Shown piece after piece: positions 7,426 through 16,102 of a stretch of 26,243 nucleotides of DNA. Origin of the DNA: an uncultured Mycoplasmatota bacterium (GTDB lineage: Bacteria; Bacillota_I; Bacilli_A; RF39; UBA660); NCBI GenBank assembly GCA_900552495.1, contig URZY01000014.1, positions 1 to 26,243 of the forward strand, in the 5' to 3' direction. How positions within the stretch are numbered: the first letter of the stretch is position 1; each line of letters opens with the position of its first letter. The position numbers and the translations under genes were made by a program. The notes under the pieces were generated by a model. The model saw nothing but the letters and a program-made list of their open reading frames with translations. It was not told the origin of the DNA and did not search any database.

Positions 7426-8133
7426 ATGTCTATTCATATTGAAAGTAAAAAAGAAGATATTGCAGATGTGGTAATAATGTCTGGTGATCCGCTGAGAGCA
7501 AAGTATATTGCTGAACATTTTTTAGATGAGTATAAAATGGTAAATGATGTCAGGAATATGTATGGATTTACGGGATACTATAAAGGTAGGAGAGTAACAA
7601 TATTCTCTCATGGTATGGGAATTCCGAGCATTGGAATTTATGCTTATGAGTTGTATAAGTTTTATGATGTTAAAAAAATTATTAGAGTAGGTACCTGTGG
7701 GACTATTAATCGTGATGTGAAATTGATGGATGTGTTGCTTGCAACCACGGCTTACTCAGTAAGTACTTTTCCACTATTATTTGATGGTGATAGAGACAAG
7801 GAATATGCGGCTTCTAAGAATTTAAATGAGGATATTTTGGAAACGGCAAAGAGATTAGAAATTCCGGTAACAGCGGGGAAAATTATTACAAGCGATGTCT
7901 TTGATCCTTATGTTGATGGAGAAAAGTTTGCTAGTTGTTTTCCAAATGATAATTATATAGGAAGTGAAATGGAATCTTTTGGATTATTTTATTTAGCATA
8001 CAAATTAAAAAGAGAAGCGGCATGCTTATTGACGGTTGTGGACGCTAAGTTTGATAAAAAATCGTTAAGCAGCGAAGAGCGACAATCAGGTCTTAATGAT
8101 ATGATTACAATTGCCTTAGAATCGTTGTTATAA
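7426..8133 (+). CDS. deoD: Purine-nucleoside phosphorylase, DeoD type
   Basis: A cytoplasmic hexameric enzyme of nucleoside salvage: purine (deoxy)nucleoside plus phosphate gives free base plus (deoxy)ribose-1-phosphate. The 235-aa length and motifs fit the DeoD (high-molecular-mass) family: phosphate-binding GDPLRAK at 20-26, the GTCGT glycine motif near 90, SEMESFGLF in the purine/ribose site, and a C-terminal TVVD with the conserved Asp followed by ERQ...NDMITIALESLL as in E. coli DeoD. RBS GAGAGTG. It follows the Tim44-like gene by 18 nt and is probably cotranscribed with it; no deo partner (deoC, deoB) is nearby. Confidence 0.95.
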   Translation: MSIHIESKKEDIADVVIMSGDPLRAKYIAEHFLDEYKMVNDVRNMYGFTGYYKGRRVTIFSHGMGIPSIGIYAYELYKFYDVKKIIRVGTCGTINRDVKLMDVLLATTAYSVSTFPLLFDGDRDKEYAASKNLNEDILETAKRLEIPVTAGKIITSDVFDPYVDGEKFASCFPNDNYIGSEMESFGLFYLAYKLKREAACLLTVVDAKFDKKSLSSEERQSGLNDMITIALESLL

Positions 8134-8177
8134 TAAAAGAAGTATTTTGACGTATACTAAAAAATAGGTGGGTGATT

Positions 8178-9449
8178 ATGATGAAATATACAAAGAAGGA
8201 CATGGGATCATTTAAATTACATTTAATAAAGACTGATAAATTTAAGACAGTAGCGGTTAAAGTTATTTTTAGAAGGCCCATTGCAAAGGAGGATATTACG
8301 ATTCGTAATATCTTAAGTGATATAGTAATGTTGTCAACTAAGAAATATGGTAGTAAAAGAGAGTTAACTATCAAGACACAAGATTTATATGCAGCTTTAA
8401 TTTCTACTAGTAATAGTCGACTTGGTAATTATATAACAACGACATTTCATTTAAATGTATTGAATGATAAGTATACTGAAGAAGGTAATTTTAATAAAGC
8501 GGTTGAATTTTTGGGGGAGATTATTTTTAATCCTGATGTCGTTGACGGGAAGTTTAATCAAGAAAAGTTAGATATTGTTAAAAATAATTGTCGATTAGCT
8601 TTGAAATCTATTAAAGAAGATTCGGCTAACTATAGTTTAATTAGGATGTTTGAGGAATTTGATGCTAATGCAGCTTCAGCTTATCGATTAAGTGGTTATT
8701 TGAGTGATTTAGATAAGATTAATGAAGAAAATTTATATGAGTACTATAACAGTATGATTAAAAGTGATTTAGTTGATATTTTTGTACTTGGAGATATAGA
8801 TTTTGATGAGACTACTAAGTTATTTAGGGAATATTTTCCACTAAGAACTTTAAAAAAGCAAAGAGTACCTTATTTATTAGAGGAAAAAGAAGTACGAAGA
8901 AAACGTGAATTTAATGAAAAAATTGATAATTCCCAATCAAAGTTATCTATTGCTTGTCGAACTAATGGATTGGATGAATATGAAAGAAATTATGTTTTGA
9001 CACTTTACAATGTTATTTTTGGTGGAGGAAGTGATTCAAAATTATTTAAAGAGGTTCGAGAAGAAAATTCTCTTTGTTATACAATTTACTCTGTTCCTAA
9101 CAAATTAGATCGTTTACTAATTATTCAAGCAGGGATAGATAAAGATAATTATCAAAAAACTGTTAAATTAGTTGAAAAAGATTTGGAAGATATGCGAAGA
9201 GGTAAATTTAGTGAAACAGATATCGCCATCGCAAGAGAATATTTTCTAACGGCACTTGAAGAGGTTTTGGAAAGCCCAGATCGAATAATTGATAATTATT
9301 TGATGATGGAACTTATTGGAACGGATACAATTGAAACAAAAAAAGAGATGATTATGAAAGTTAGTAAGGAAGAAATTGTTAGAGTGGCTAAGAAAGTGAA
9401 ATTAGATACTATATTTTTGTTAGAGGGGATTAAGGATGAAAGAGATTAA
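8178..9449 (+). CDS. ymfF: M16 peptidase-like protein, catalytically inactive partner (YmfF-like)
   Basis: An M16 (pitrilysin/processing-peptidase) family protein that lacks the HxxEH zinc motif in its N-terminal half. The C-terminal half carries the conserved GGGSDSKLFKEVREENSLCYTIYS segment with the Arg/Tyr pair that binds substrate in the non-catalytic half. Bacterial M16B enzymes commonly work as pairs of an inactive and an active subunit, and the next gene supplies the active one. Start: a GTG at 8172 lies inside the ribosome site AGGTGGGTG, so I prefer ATG at 8178 (or 8181). It overlaps the next gene by 14 nt, which suggests coupled translation. Homologous in arrangement to Bacillus ymfF-ymfH. 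Confidence 0.88.
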   Translation: MMKYTKKDMGSFKLHLIKTDKFKTVAVKVIFRRPIAKEDITIRNILSDIVMLSTKKYGSKRELTIKTQDLYAALISTSNSRLGNYITTTFHLNVLNDKYTEEGNFNKAVEFLGEIIFNPDVVDGKFNQEKLDIVKNNCRLALKSIKEDSANYSLIRMFEEFDANAASAYRLSGYLSDLDKINEENLYEYYNSMIKSDLVDIFVLGDIDFDETTKLFREYFPLRTLKKQRVPYLLEEKEVRRKREFNEKIDNSQSKLSIACRTNGLDEYERNYVLTLYNVIFGGGSDSKLFKEVREENSLCYTIYSVPNKLDRLLIIQAGIDKDNYQKTVKLVEKDLEDMRRGKFSETDIAIAREYFLTALEEVLESPDRIIDNYLMMELIGTDTIETKKEMIMKVSKEEIVRVAKKVKLDTIFLLEGIKDERD

Positions 9450-10710
9450 ATTAGAGGGACTGGATTTAAATTGTTATGTTGAAAAATTAGATAATGGTTT
9501 AGAAGTTATAATGGTTCCTTATACAAATAAGAAAAATTATTTTATTAGTTATGCGACAAAATATGGTTCGGAAATTACTAAGTTTATACCAGCTGGCGAA
9601 GAAAAAGAAATTAGAGTTCCAGATGGAATTGCACATTTTTTAGAGCATAAAATGTTTGAGCAAGAAGATGGAATTGATCCGTTCTCTTTCTTTTCTGAGA
9701 GTGGAACCGGTTCTAATGCGTCAACGTCATTTGATTATACACAGTATATTTGTTATGGAACAAAAGATTTTGCACGAAATTTAAGATATTTATTAACTTT
9801 TGTTAATAGACCTTTCTATACTGATGATAATGTTGAAAAAGAAAAGGGAATTATTTCAGAAGAATTAAAAATGTATGAAGATATTCCAGAATTTAAGTTG
9901 GAGATGAAATTAAGGGAAAATATTTATCATCAACATCCAAGACGTATTGATATTGGTGGAACAATTCCCGAAATATTAAAGATTACTAAGGAAGATTTGT
10001 ATACTTGCTATAACAGTTTTTATTCACCAAATAATATGTTTGTATTAATTGTTGGAAATTTTTTGAGAACAGAAGCTATGGAGATAATTCGTGATGTAGT
10101 TTCTCCGATTGTAAATAAAGGTAAAGCAAAAGTATCTTCAATTATTGAAGAGAACTCTGTTAGAAAGAAATATGAAGAAGTTAATTATCCTATTAATGTA
10201 GATAAATTGGGTGTAGGAATTAAAGTGAATGTTAGCAAGTTAGGGTTAGATGATTTTACAAGTGATTTGTATTTAACAATGATTACAACATTACTTTTTG
10301 GATCTTCATCAATGTTTAGAGAAAGAGTACGCAATAAGAAACTATTAACCAATTTTTATACAGAATGGGAGAGTATTAAAGATATAAAGGTATTTTATAT
10401 GATGGCTTCAACCGATAATCCAAAAGAGTTATTGCATGAAATTGAAGAAGAAATTAAGAATGGTAAATTAGAAGAAGCTGATTTTGAACGAATGAAAAAG
10501 GTTTGGATTGCTAATGAAGTGAGAATGGTTGATGATATTGATTCTACGGTTCATAATATTTTTGAAGAGTATTTAAAATATGGAAAAATTATGAATGATA
10601 AAGTAAATATAATTAGAAAATTAGACTATGAAACATTATTAGAAGTATATGAAAAACTTGATTTTACTAATATGGCAGTGGTTGTAATGCGAAAAGAAGA
10701 GACTATCTAA
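9436..10710 (+). CDS. ymfH: M16 zinc peptidase, active subunit (YmfH-like)
   Basis: An inverzincin metallopeptidase: zinc motif HFLEH at residues 67-71 (His67, His71 ligands, Glu70 general base), with a third ligand among the glutamates of EKGIISEELKMYED (about 136-149). The protein has 424 aa, normal for one M16B chain. It is expected to form a clam-shell heterodimer with the upstream YmfF-like protein, degrading or processing peptides; the natural substrate is not known from the sequence. The start ATG overlaps the end of the preceding gene, and a GGGGATTAAGG site inside that gene provides the Shine-Dalgarno. The stop codon lies in a terminator loop. Confidence 0.92.
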   Translation: MKEIKLEGLDLNCYVEKLDNGLEVIMVPYTNKKNYFISYATKYGSEITKFIPAGEEKEIRVPDGIAHFLEHKMFEQEDGIDPFSFFSESGTGSNASTSFDYTQYICYGTKDFARNLRYLLTFVNRPFYTDDNVEKEKGIISEELKMYEDIPEFKLEMKLRENIYHQHPRRIDIGGTIPEILKITKEDLYTCYNSFYSPNNMFVLIVGNFLRTEAMEIIRDVVSPIVNKGKAKVSSIIEENSVRKKYEEVNYPINVDKLGVGIKVNVSKLGLDDFTSDLYLTMITTLLFGSSSMFRERVRNKKLLTNFYTEWESIKDIKVFYMMASTDNPKELLHEIEEEIKNGKLEEADFERMKKVWIANEVRMVDDIDSTVHNIFEEYLKYGKIMNDKVNIIRKLDYETLLEVYEKLDFTNMAVVVMRKEETI

Positions 10711-10722
10711 TAGTCTTTTTTT
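10700..10722 (+). terminator. Terminator overlapping the ymfH stop codon
   Basis: AGACTAT and ATAGTCT (10700-10706, 10710-10716) with a 3-nt loop, then a run of T. The TAA stop straddles the loop and the 3' arm. Confidence 0.85.
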
Positions 10723-10771
10723 GTTGCTTTCATTAAAGTTTAAAAAAAGCTATTTATTTTTATTAAAAGTA

Positions 10772-10780
10772 TGGTAAAAT
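10772..10780 (+). promoter_or_regulatory. Extended -10 promoter for the 10804 gene
   Basis: TGGTAAAAT (TGn plus TAAAAT) lies 23 nt before the ATG, after the ymfH terminator. The -35 region is AT-rich without a clear consensus. Confidence 0.5.
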
Positions 10781-10803
10781 GTTATTAGGATAGAGGTGAA
10801 AAA

Positions 10804-11787
10804 ATGAACGATTTTAGCTTTGATGATTCAATTGATGAAGAAGAAAATGGTGGTGGCTATAACGATGATCAAAACGAGAAAAAGAAAATTATTAAATTTT
10901 TGATTATAGTTGTTGTGGCGGCGATTGCAGGGTTTTCAGTATATTTTATAACAGATGCTTTGATTAATGGTAATAGAAAACCAACACAGACTGTTAAAAA
11001 AGATATGGAAATGGATCTTAGCGATGAAATGGTTACTTATCTATATAATAATGTTAAATATGAAGTTAATGGAATTAGAAGTGATAAGTTTTTTAAAAGT
11101 GGTAGTGTAACAGCGGATGATTTTACTACTCAAGAAAAAATGTATTTTGCGCTTAGATATGCGACCCAGTCTGATTTTGTAAATATGTCTTCAACAGGAG
11201 AAATTATTTTAAATGAGGAAGGGAAAGAAGAAGAAAAAGAGGCTACTACTAATGAAAAACCAACCTTTAGTATTAGTAAAGCAAAAATTGATGAATACAT
11301 GTTTAATTTCTTTGGAGAAGATGTCAGTTATACAACTGATTCACCAGTTAATGTAGCTGTTAATTTTTCAGTTAATGGTTTTAATTCAGGTGTCATGACT
11401 TATGATGCTACTAGTGATAGCTTTTTAATCAAATTTGATAGTGTTAGTCCTAGTATTGATACAATGGCCATTAATCCTTACTTATATAAATTAGATAGTG
11501 CTTTACGTGAAGGAAAGACAGATAATATTATTTTAAAGGAAAAAGTAGTGTTTACAAGTACTAAGCAATATACAGATGATGCTGGAAAAGAAATTGATAA
11601 ATATGATTGTGGTATTTATAAAGATTTTGCTAAGACGAATTTGTTGGAACAAAAAACAGGTGTTGTTAAGAGTCAATTAAGTGTACTTGGAATCGAAAAT
11701 TATAAAGATAATGCTTCTACAGTTACTTATACGTTCTTTAAGGATGAGAATGATGAGTATCATTTCTTAAGCAGTGAGATTGAATAA
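10804..11787 (+). CDS. Single-pass membrane protein of unknown function (327 aa)
   Basis: I do not recognise the extracellular domain. The first 24 residues are acidic and Gly/Asn-rich and are followed by KKK, then one membrane segment at about 29-50; the remaining roughly 275 residues should lie outside. An acidic, low-complexity stretch near residues 138-152 (EEGKEEEKEATT) separates a helical part from a beta-rich part (about 160-327). It contains one cysteine and has no lipobox or sortase motif. RBS GAGGTGAA is 4 nt upstream. It is a monocistronic unit between its own promoter and terminator, placed between the M16 pair and lepA. Possibly a cell-envelope protein; no function is assigned. 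Confidence 0.75.
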   Translation: MNDFSFDDSIDEEENGGGYNDDQNEKKKIIKFLIIVVVAAIAGFSVYFITDALINGNRKPTQTVKKDMEMDLSDEMVTYLYNNVKYEVNGIRSDKFFKSGSVTADDFTTQEKMYFALRYATQSDFVNMSSTGEIILNEEGKEEEKEATTNEKPTFSISKAKIDEYMFNFFGEDVSYTTDSPVNVAVNFSVNGFNSGVMTYDATSDSFLIKFDSVSPSIDTMAINPYLYKLDSALREGKTDNIILKEKVVFTSTKQYTDDAGKEIDKYDCGIYKDFAKTNLLEQKTGVVKSQLSVLGIENYKDNASTVTYTFFKDENDEYHFLSSEIE

Positions 11788-11816
11788 AGTAAGTTCTAGA
11801 TGAGCTTGCTTTTTTG
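11787..11816 (+). terminator. Terminator after the 10804 gene
   Basis: AAGTAAG and CTTGCTT pair (one G-T wobble) around an 11-nt loop and run into TTTTT. The stem starts at the last base of the stop codon. Confidence 0.75.
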
Positions 11817-11836
11817 TTTAATTTTTATGGACTTAA

Positions 11837-11865
11837 TTTACTTTGAATTGTTGACATGATATAAT
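11837..11865 (+). promoter_or_regulatory. Promoter of the lepA-hemW-HD operon
   Basis: TATAAT at 11860-11865 with an upstream TGA (extended -10). TTTACT at 11837-11842 is 17 nt away and matches the -35 consensus at 4 of 6 bases. A TTGACA at 11851 is only 3 nt from the -10 and cannot pair with it. Confidence 0.75.
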
Positions 11866-11887
11866 TAAAGGACTGGAGGGTGCTTAT

Positions 11888-13687
11888 ATGAAACAGGAAA
11901 ATATTAGAAACTTTTGTATTATTGCACATATAGATCATGGTAAAAGTACTCTAGCTGATCGAATATTAGAAAAAACAGGAGCATTAGATAAAAGAGAGTT
12001 AAAGGAACAGACCTTGGACTCTATGGATATAGAAAGAGAAAGAGGCATTACTATTAAACTTAATGCGGTTCAATTAACTTACAACTTTAAGGGAGAAGAT
12101 TATTATTTACATTTAATTGATACTCCAGGACATGTTGATTTTTCTTATGAAGTATCAAGAAGTTTGGCAGCTTGTGAAGGGGCTTTGCTAGTTGTTGATG
12201 CAGCGCAAGGAGTTGAGGCTCAGACATTAGCGAATCTTTATTTAGCGCTTGATAATAATTTAACAGTAATTCCTGTTATTAATAAAATAGATTTACCAAG
12301 TGCTGATGTTGAAAAAGTTACAACAGAACTTGAAAATATTGGGTTTTCGAGAAATGAAATTGTATGTACTAGTGCCAAGACAGGTGTGGGAATTGATACT
12401 TTATTAGAAAAAATTGTTGAAATCATTCCGGCTCCTAAAGGAAATAAAGATGAAAAACTTAGGGCTTTAATTTTTGATAGTTTATTTGATTCTTATCGAG
12501 GGGTTATTACTAGTATTAGAGTGATGGACGGTGAAGTTCAAGTTGGTGATAAAGTTAGAATGATGGAGACGGGTGCGGTTTATGATGTAGTTGGAATCTC
12601 TATCAATACGCCAAAAGAAAAGAATATTTCATCACTAAAAGCGGGCGAAGTTGGGTATTTGTATGCTTCAATTAAGAGTATTAGTGATGTAGCAGTAGGG
12701 GATACAATTACGTTGGATAGAAATCCAGCCGAGGAAAAATTGCCGGGGTATAAGGCAATGAAACCGATGGTATATTGTGGTCTTTATCCAATTGAGTCTA
12801 ATAAGTTTGAAGATTTGCGAGAAGCACTTGATAAAATGAAGTTAAATGATGCAGCTTTGTCATTTGAGCCAGAAACATCAAAGGCTTTAGGCTTTGGCTT
12901 TAGATGTGGTTTTTTAGGACTTTTACATATGGAAATTATTGAAGAAAGAATTGAAAGAGAATTTGGGATTGAATTAATTGCAACTTCACCATCAGTTGTT
13001 TATGAAGTTATTTTGACTGATGGATCTAATTTATTGGTAGATTCACCGGCAAAGATGCCAAAAAGAGAATTAGTATCTAAAACATTAGAACCTTATGTAA
13101 AAACAAGTATTTTTACACCAAGTGATTATATTGGTCCAATTATGGAATTATGTCAGGATAAACGTGGAACATTTATTAATATGGAATATCTAGATCAAGA
13201 GAGGGTAACTATTCATTATGAGATACCATTATCAGAAATAGTTTATGACTTTTTTGATAAATTAAAGTCTTATACTAAGGGGTATGCTTCATTTGATTAT
13301 GAATTGATTGGTTATAAGGAAAGTAGTTTAGTGAAAATGGATATTTTGCTTAATGGAGATATTGTTGATGCCTTAAGTGTCATAGTTCATAAAGATTTTG
13401 CTTATAATAGAGGTAAGGCTGTTGTTGAAAAGTTAAAGGAAATTATTCCACGACAAATGTTTGAGGTACCAATTCAAGCGGCAATAGGGACCCATGTTAT
13501 TGCTCGAACGGATATTAAAGCAATGAGGAAAAATGTTTTAGCTAAATGTTATGGTGGAGATGTTACTCGTAAGAAAAAATTACTAGAGAAGCAAAAAGAA
13601 GGTAAAAAGAGAATGAAGAGAATTGGCAGCGTAGAAGTTCCTCAGGAAGCATTTTTATCGATTCTTTCAACGGGAGAAAATAAATAA
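11888..13687 (+). CDS. lepA: Elongation factor 4 (LepA) GTPase
   Basis: A ribosome-associated translational GTPase implicated in back-translocation/ribosome assembly. It is 599 aa, the typical length. G1 AHIDHGKST at residues 13-21, the G2/switch I region with RERGITI, G3 DTPGH, G4 NKID and G5 TSAKTG are all intact. The EF4-specific C-terminal domain is present with the basic tail KKKLLEKQKEGKKRMKRIG. RBS GGAGGG lies 7 nt upstream. Its TAA stop shares one base with the start codon of hemW, a layout found in several Firmicutes (lepA-hemW), consistent with translational coupling. Confidence 0.98.
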   Translation: MKQENIRNFCIIAHIDHGKSTLADRILEKTGALDKRELKEQTLDSMDIERERGITIKLNAVQLTYNFKGEDYYLHLIDTPGHVDFSYEVSRSLAACEGALLVVDAAQGVEAQTLANLYLALDNNLTVIPVINKIDLPSADVEKVTTELENIGFSRNEIVCTSAKTGVGIDTLLEKIVEIIPAPKGNKDEKLRALIFDSLFDSYRGVITSIRVMDGEVQVGDKVRMMETGAVYDVVGISINTPKEKNISSLKAGEVGYLYASIKSISDVAVGDTITLDRNPAEEKLPGYKAMKPMVYCGLYPIESNKFEDLREALDKMKLNDAALSFEPETSKALGFGFRCGFLGLLHMEIIEERIEREFGIELIATSPSVVYEVILTDGSNLLVDSPAKMPKRELVSKTLEPYVKTSIFTPSDYIGPIMELCQDKRGTFINMEYLDQERVTIHYEIPLSEIVYDFFDKLKSYTKGYASFDYELIGYKESSLVKMDILLNGDIVDALSVIVHKDFAYNRGKAVVEKLKEIIPRQMFEVPIQAAIGTHVIARTDIKAMRKNVLAKCYGGDVTRKKKLLEKQKEGKKRMKRIGSVEVPQEAFLSILSTGENK

Positions 13688-14778
13688 TGGTAAAAAGTTG
13701 TTATATACATATACCATTTTGTGAAAAAATTTGCTCTTATTGCGATTTTTGTAAATTATTTTATAATGAAAAACTTGTTGATCAATACTTAGAAACGTTA
13801 GAGAAAGAAATTATTACAAGATATCAAGGCGAAGTATTAGAAACTATTTATATTGGTGGTGGAACACCGAGTTCTTTAAATAGTAGACAGTTATGGAGAC
13901 TATTCGAAATAATAAACAAGTTGGAAATTAGTGAAAAGGCAGAGTTTACAGTTGAATGTAATTTTGCTAATACAACGAAAGAAAAGTTAGAAATATTTAA
14001 AAAAAATAAGGTTAATCGGTTAAGTTTTGGATTAGAAACAATAAATAAAAAACACTTAGAATTATTAGAACGTTTTGAAGAAAAAAAACAGATAGTTGGT
14101 ATTATTAAAGCGGCACGGGAATGTGGTTTTAATAATATTAATGTTGATTTGATGTATGCTTTACCTGGTGAAAAGATTACAGATTTACAAGAGGATTTAG
14201 AATTTATTAAATTTTTAAATGTTGAACATATATCATGTTATTCATTAATGATAGAAGAACATACAAAATTATTTATAAATGGAGTTAAGAATATTTCTGA
14301 AGATAAAGATTTTGCGATGTATAATTATATTTGTAGGTGGATGAGAGAGTGTGGCTATCAACATTATGAGATTAGTAATTATGCTAGAGAAGGATTTCAG
14401 TCACGACATAATTTAGTTTATTGGGATAATAAGGAATATTATGGTTTTGGACTTGGGGCGAGCTATTTTCTTGGAAATCGAAGAGGCAGTAATACAAAAT
14501 CAATTACGAAGTATTTGAAGGGTGATTATTTAGGTGAAGTTGAGGTTTTAGAAAAAAAAGATTTTATTTTTTATGAGATTATGTTGAATTTGAGAAAAGC
14601 AGAAGGAATTGACTTGAATAAGTTGACTAGTATGTTTGGAGTCACAATTGATTATAAATTTCTTTTAGAAAAAAAGTTAGTAAAAGTAGTAGGAACTAGA
14701 CTTTTTATTCCAGAAGATAAATGGTATGTTAGTAATGAAATAATTGCGACATTATTAGAAGGAGTTAGAAATGAATAA
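13687..14778 (+). CDS. hemW: HemW, radical SAM heme chaperone
   Basis: Radical SAM protein with the cluster motif C12-x3-C16-x2-C19 in HIPFCEKICSYCDFCK, plus the SAM-binding YIGGGTPSSLN and a C-terminal HemW domain. At 363 aa it matches HemW and is shorter than true HemN (about 450 aa), so the old label oxygen-independent coproporphyrinogen oxidase should not be used. HemW binds heme and delivers it to respiratory enzymes; whether this organism makes heme is not visible here, since no other heme gene is present. It overlaps lepA by 1 nt and the HD gene by 8 nt. Confidence 0.93.
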   Translation: MVKSCYIHIPFCEKICSYCDFCKLFYNEKLVDQYLETLEKEIITRYQGEVLETIYIGGGTPSSLNSRQLWRLFEIINKLEISEKAEFTVECNFANTTKEKLEIFKKNKVNRLSFGLETINKKHLELLERFEEKKQIVGIIKAARECGFNNINVDLMYALPGEKITDLQEDLEFIKFLNVEHISCYSLMIEEHTKLFINGVKNISEDKDFAMYNYICRWMRECGYQHYEISNYAREGFQSRHNLVYWDNKEYYGFGLGASYFLGNRRGSNTKSITKYLKGDYLGEVEVLEKKDFIFYEIMLNLRKAEGIDLNKLTSMFGVTIDYKFLLEKKLVKVVGTRLFIPEDKWYVSNEIIATLLEGVRNE

Positions 14779-15352
14779 AGAAGCGGTATTTAAAAGGGAA
14801 TTAGAATATATAAAAGATGAGAGGATAAAAAAAGCGTGTTTGGAAATGATTAAATTATTGCCTGATTATTTTTTTGAAATTCCAGCCTCATCGACTGGTA
14901 AGTATCATCCAGCATATGCACTTGGGGAAGGCGGTTTATTGCGTCATACTAAGGCGGCAACTTTTTTTGGATATGTTCTTCTTAAAAATCCGGCAATAGG
15001 AGATAAATATACTCAAAAAGAAAAAGATATGATGTTGATGGGATTGATGCTGCATGATGGAGTTAAGTCAGGGGTGCCAAAAGAAAAGTATACTCGATTT
15101 GACCATCCACTTTTGATGGCTGATATGATTATGGATAATGAGGAAAAATTAGGATTAGAAATGGAAGAAATAGAATTTATTTGTGATGTTATTAGAACAC
15201 ATATGGGAGTATGGACTACTGATTATAAGGGAGTAGAAGTCTTGGAAAAGCCGAAAACTAAATATCAGAACTTTGTTCATATGTGTGATTATTTAGCGGC
15301 ACAGAAAGAAATTTTAATTCCTTTTGACGAGAACAATAATATAAGTGTCTAA
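14771..15352 (+). CDS. HD-domain phosphohydrolase
   Basis: A 193-aa all-helical HD-superfamily protein. Metal ligands are visible: His59 (LLRHTK), His95-Asp96 (MLHDGVKSG), His112 (FDHPLL), His144 (IRTHMGVW) and Asp173 (MCDYLA). The extra histidines fit a two-metal (bimetal) site. Substrate is not predictable from sequence: such domains cleave nucleotides, cyclic dinucleotides or nucleic acids. It has no membrane segment. It overlaps hemW by 8 nt (start inside the hemW end), so it is the last cistron of the lepA-hemW operon; its stop lies in the terminator loop. Confidence 0.85.
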   Translation: MNKEAVFKRELEYIKDERIKKACLEMIKLLPDYFFEIPASSTGKYHPAYALGEGGLLRHTKAATFFGYVLLKNPAIGDKYTQKEKDMMLMGLMLHDGVKSGVPKEKYTRFDHPLLMADMIMDNEEKLGLEMEEIEFICDVIRTHMGVWTTDYKGVEVLEKPKTKYQNFVHMCDYLAAQKEILIPFDENNNISV

Positions 15353-15368
15353 TAAACACTTATTTTTT
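15341..15368 (+). terminator. Terminator overlapping the HD-gene stop codon
   Basis: ATAAGTGT (15341-15348) and ACACTTAT (15356-15363) are perfect complements; the loop contains the stop codon TAA. Six T follow within the next bases. Confidence 0.85.
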
Positions 15369-15376
15369 CTTATAGC

Positions 15377-15405
15377 TTGATGAAATTAGGTAATTTTGTT
15401 ATGAT
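15377..15405 (+). promoter_or_regulatory. Promoter of the 15430 gene
   Basis: TTGATG (15377-15382) and TATGAT (15400-15405) are 17 nt apart, with TGT before the -10 (extended -10). AAGGAGAG and the ATG follow at normal distances. Confidence 0.8.
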
Positions 15406-15429
15406 TAGGTTAGAAGGAGAGTAGATTAA

Positions 15430-16014
15430 ATGAAGATGGACTTTTTTGAAAAAATGAAGATTTGTTTTAGTATTTTTGTAGTTGTTTTGTTAGTTGGGCT
15501 AGTTGTGAATACAAGTTATTCTTTACTGTCGAATTCTATTGTTGAGAAATTGGGAGTTGATGAAAAGACTAGCAATTATATTTCATTTAATTACTCTACA
15601 AATGATAAGCGGATATTTCAGGTTAAAGCTAAGCCTTTGTCAGATTTTAGAGGGAAAAGAATAATGGCAAAGAATTATTTTGATTTTTCTGTTTTGGCGC
15701 CTAGGGATTATGATTTGACTAAAGAAATGTATTATGAAATTGTACTTACGGCGATGAGTGATGAAATAGAAGCGGGCTTCATTAAAGTATATTTAACTGA
15801 TCAAAATAATAAGCCTGTTGAGGGGTTTTCTGAGGTTGTCCCTGTTATGTCTGCACTTGCTGATGGTGGTAGTGGAAAAATAATCTATACGGGAAGCTTT
15901 AAAAATAATAATTTAGAAGATAAGTATCGATTACGTATTTGGGTTAGTAATAAATATAATAAAAAAACTTCAGATGTTTTAGCTTATCAGGTACAAGTTA
16001 GAGTGAAAGAATAA
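15430..16014 (+). CDS. Secreted or membrane-anchored beta-rich protein, function unknown (194 aa)
   Basis: A short charged N-terminus (MKMDFFEKMK) is followed by one hydrophobic segment at about 10-30 ending in SYS, which could be an uncleaved anchor or a cleavable signal peptide. The remaining about 165 residues are beta-rich, with a motif near the end (EDKYRLRIWVSNKYNKK) of the kind seen in small surface beta-sandwich proteins of uncultured Bacilli; TasA-like folds are a possibility from pattern only. It has no cysteine near the signal end, so it is not a lipoprotein, and no sortase motif. It is monocistronic with a strong promoter, suggesting good expression. AAGGAGAG lies 8 nt before the ATG. 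Confidence 0.7.
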   Translation: MKMDFFEKMKICFSIFVVVLLVGLVVNTSYSLLSNSIVEKLGVDEKTSNYISFNYSTNDKRIFQVKAKPLSDFRGKRIMAKNYFDFSVLAPRDYDLTKEMYYEIVLTAMSDEIEAGFIKVYLTDQNNKPVEGFSEVVPVMSALADGGSGKIIYTGSFKNNNLEDKYRLRIWVSNKYNKKTSDVLAYQVQVRVKE

Positions 16015-16061
16015 TCGATTATTTATGTTGCTTTTGCAACACTGTAAGAAGTCCGAATGAT

Positions 16062-16069
16062 GTTATAAT
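16062..16069 (+). promoter_or_regulatory. Extended -10 promoter for the thymidylate kinase gene
   Basis: TGTTATAAT is a perfect extended -10 (TGn plus TATAAT) 33 nt before the ATG. No -35 consensus is found at 16-18 nt, which is common for extended -10 promoters. Confidence 0.65.
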
Positions 16070-16102
16070 TAAATAGATTATGTTAGAGAGGATGAAAGTT
16101 AT

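Noticed and set aside
8105..8374. Minus-strand frame of 89 codons across the deoD/ymfF junction
   Set aside because: Antisense to conserved coding DNA; hydrophobic content is the usual mirror of AT-rich sequence.
10987..10996. Another copy of the repeat (CAGACTGTTA at 10987)
   Set aside because: Matches only 9 nt, lies inside coding DNA and is probably chance.
11851..11856. TTGACA before lepA as a -35 box
   Set aside because: Only 3 nt from TATAAT; the usable -35 is TTTACT at 11837.
12238..12426. Minus-strand 62-codon frame inside lepA
   Set aside because: Shadow of a conserved GTPase domain with no signals of its own.
16010..16040. Short palindromes after the 15430 gene (ATAATCGATTAT and GTTGCTTTTGCAAC) as terminators
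   Set aside because: Neither has a T-run on the plus strand, so I do not call a terminator; readthrough into tmk is possible.
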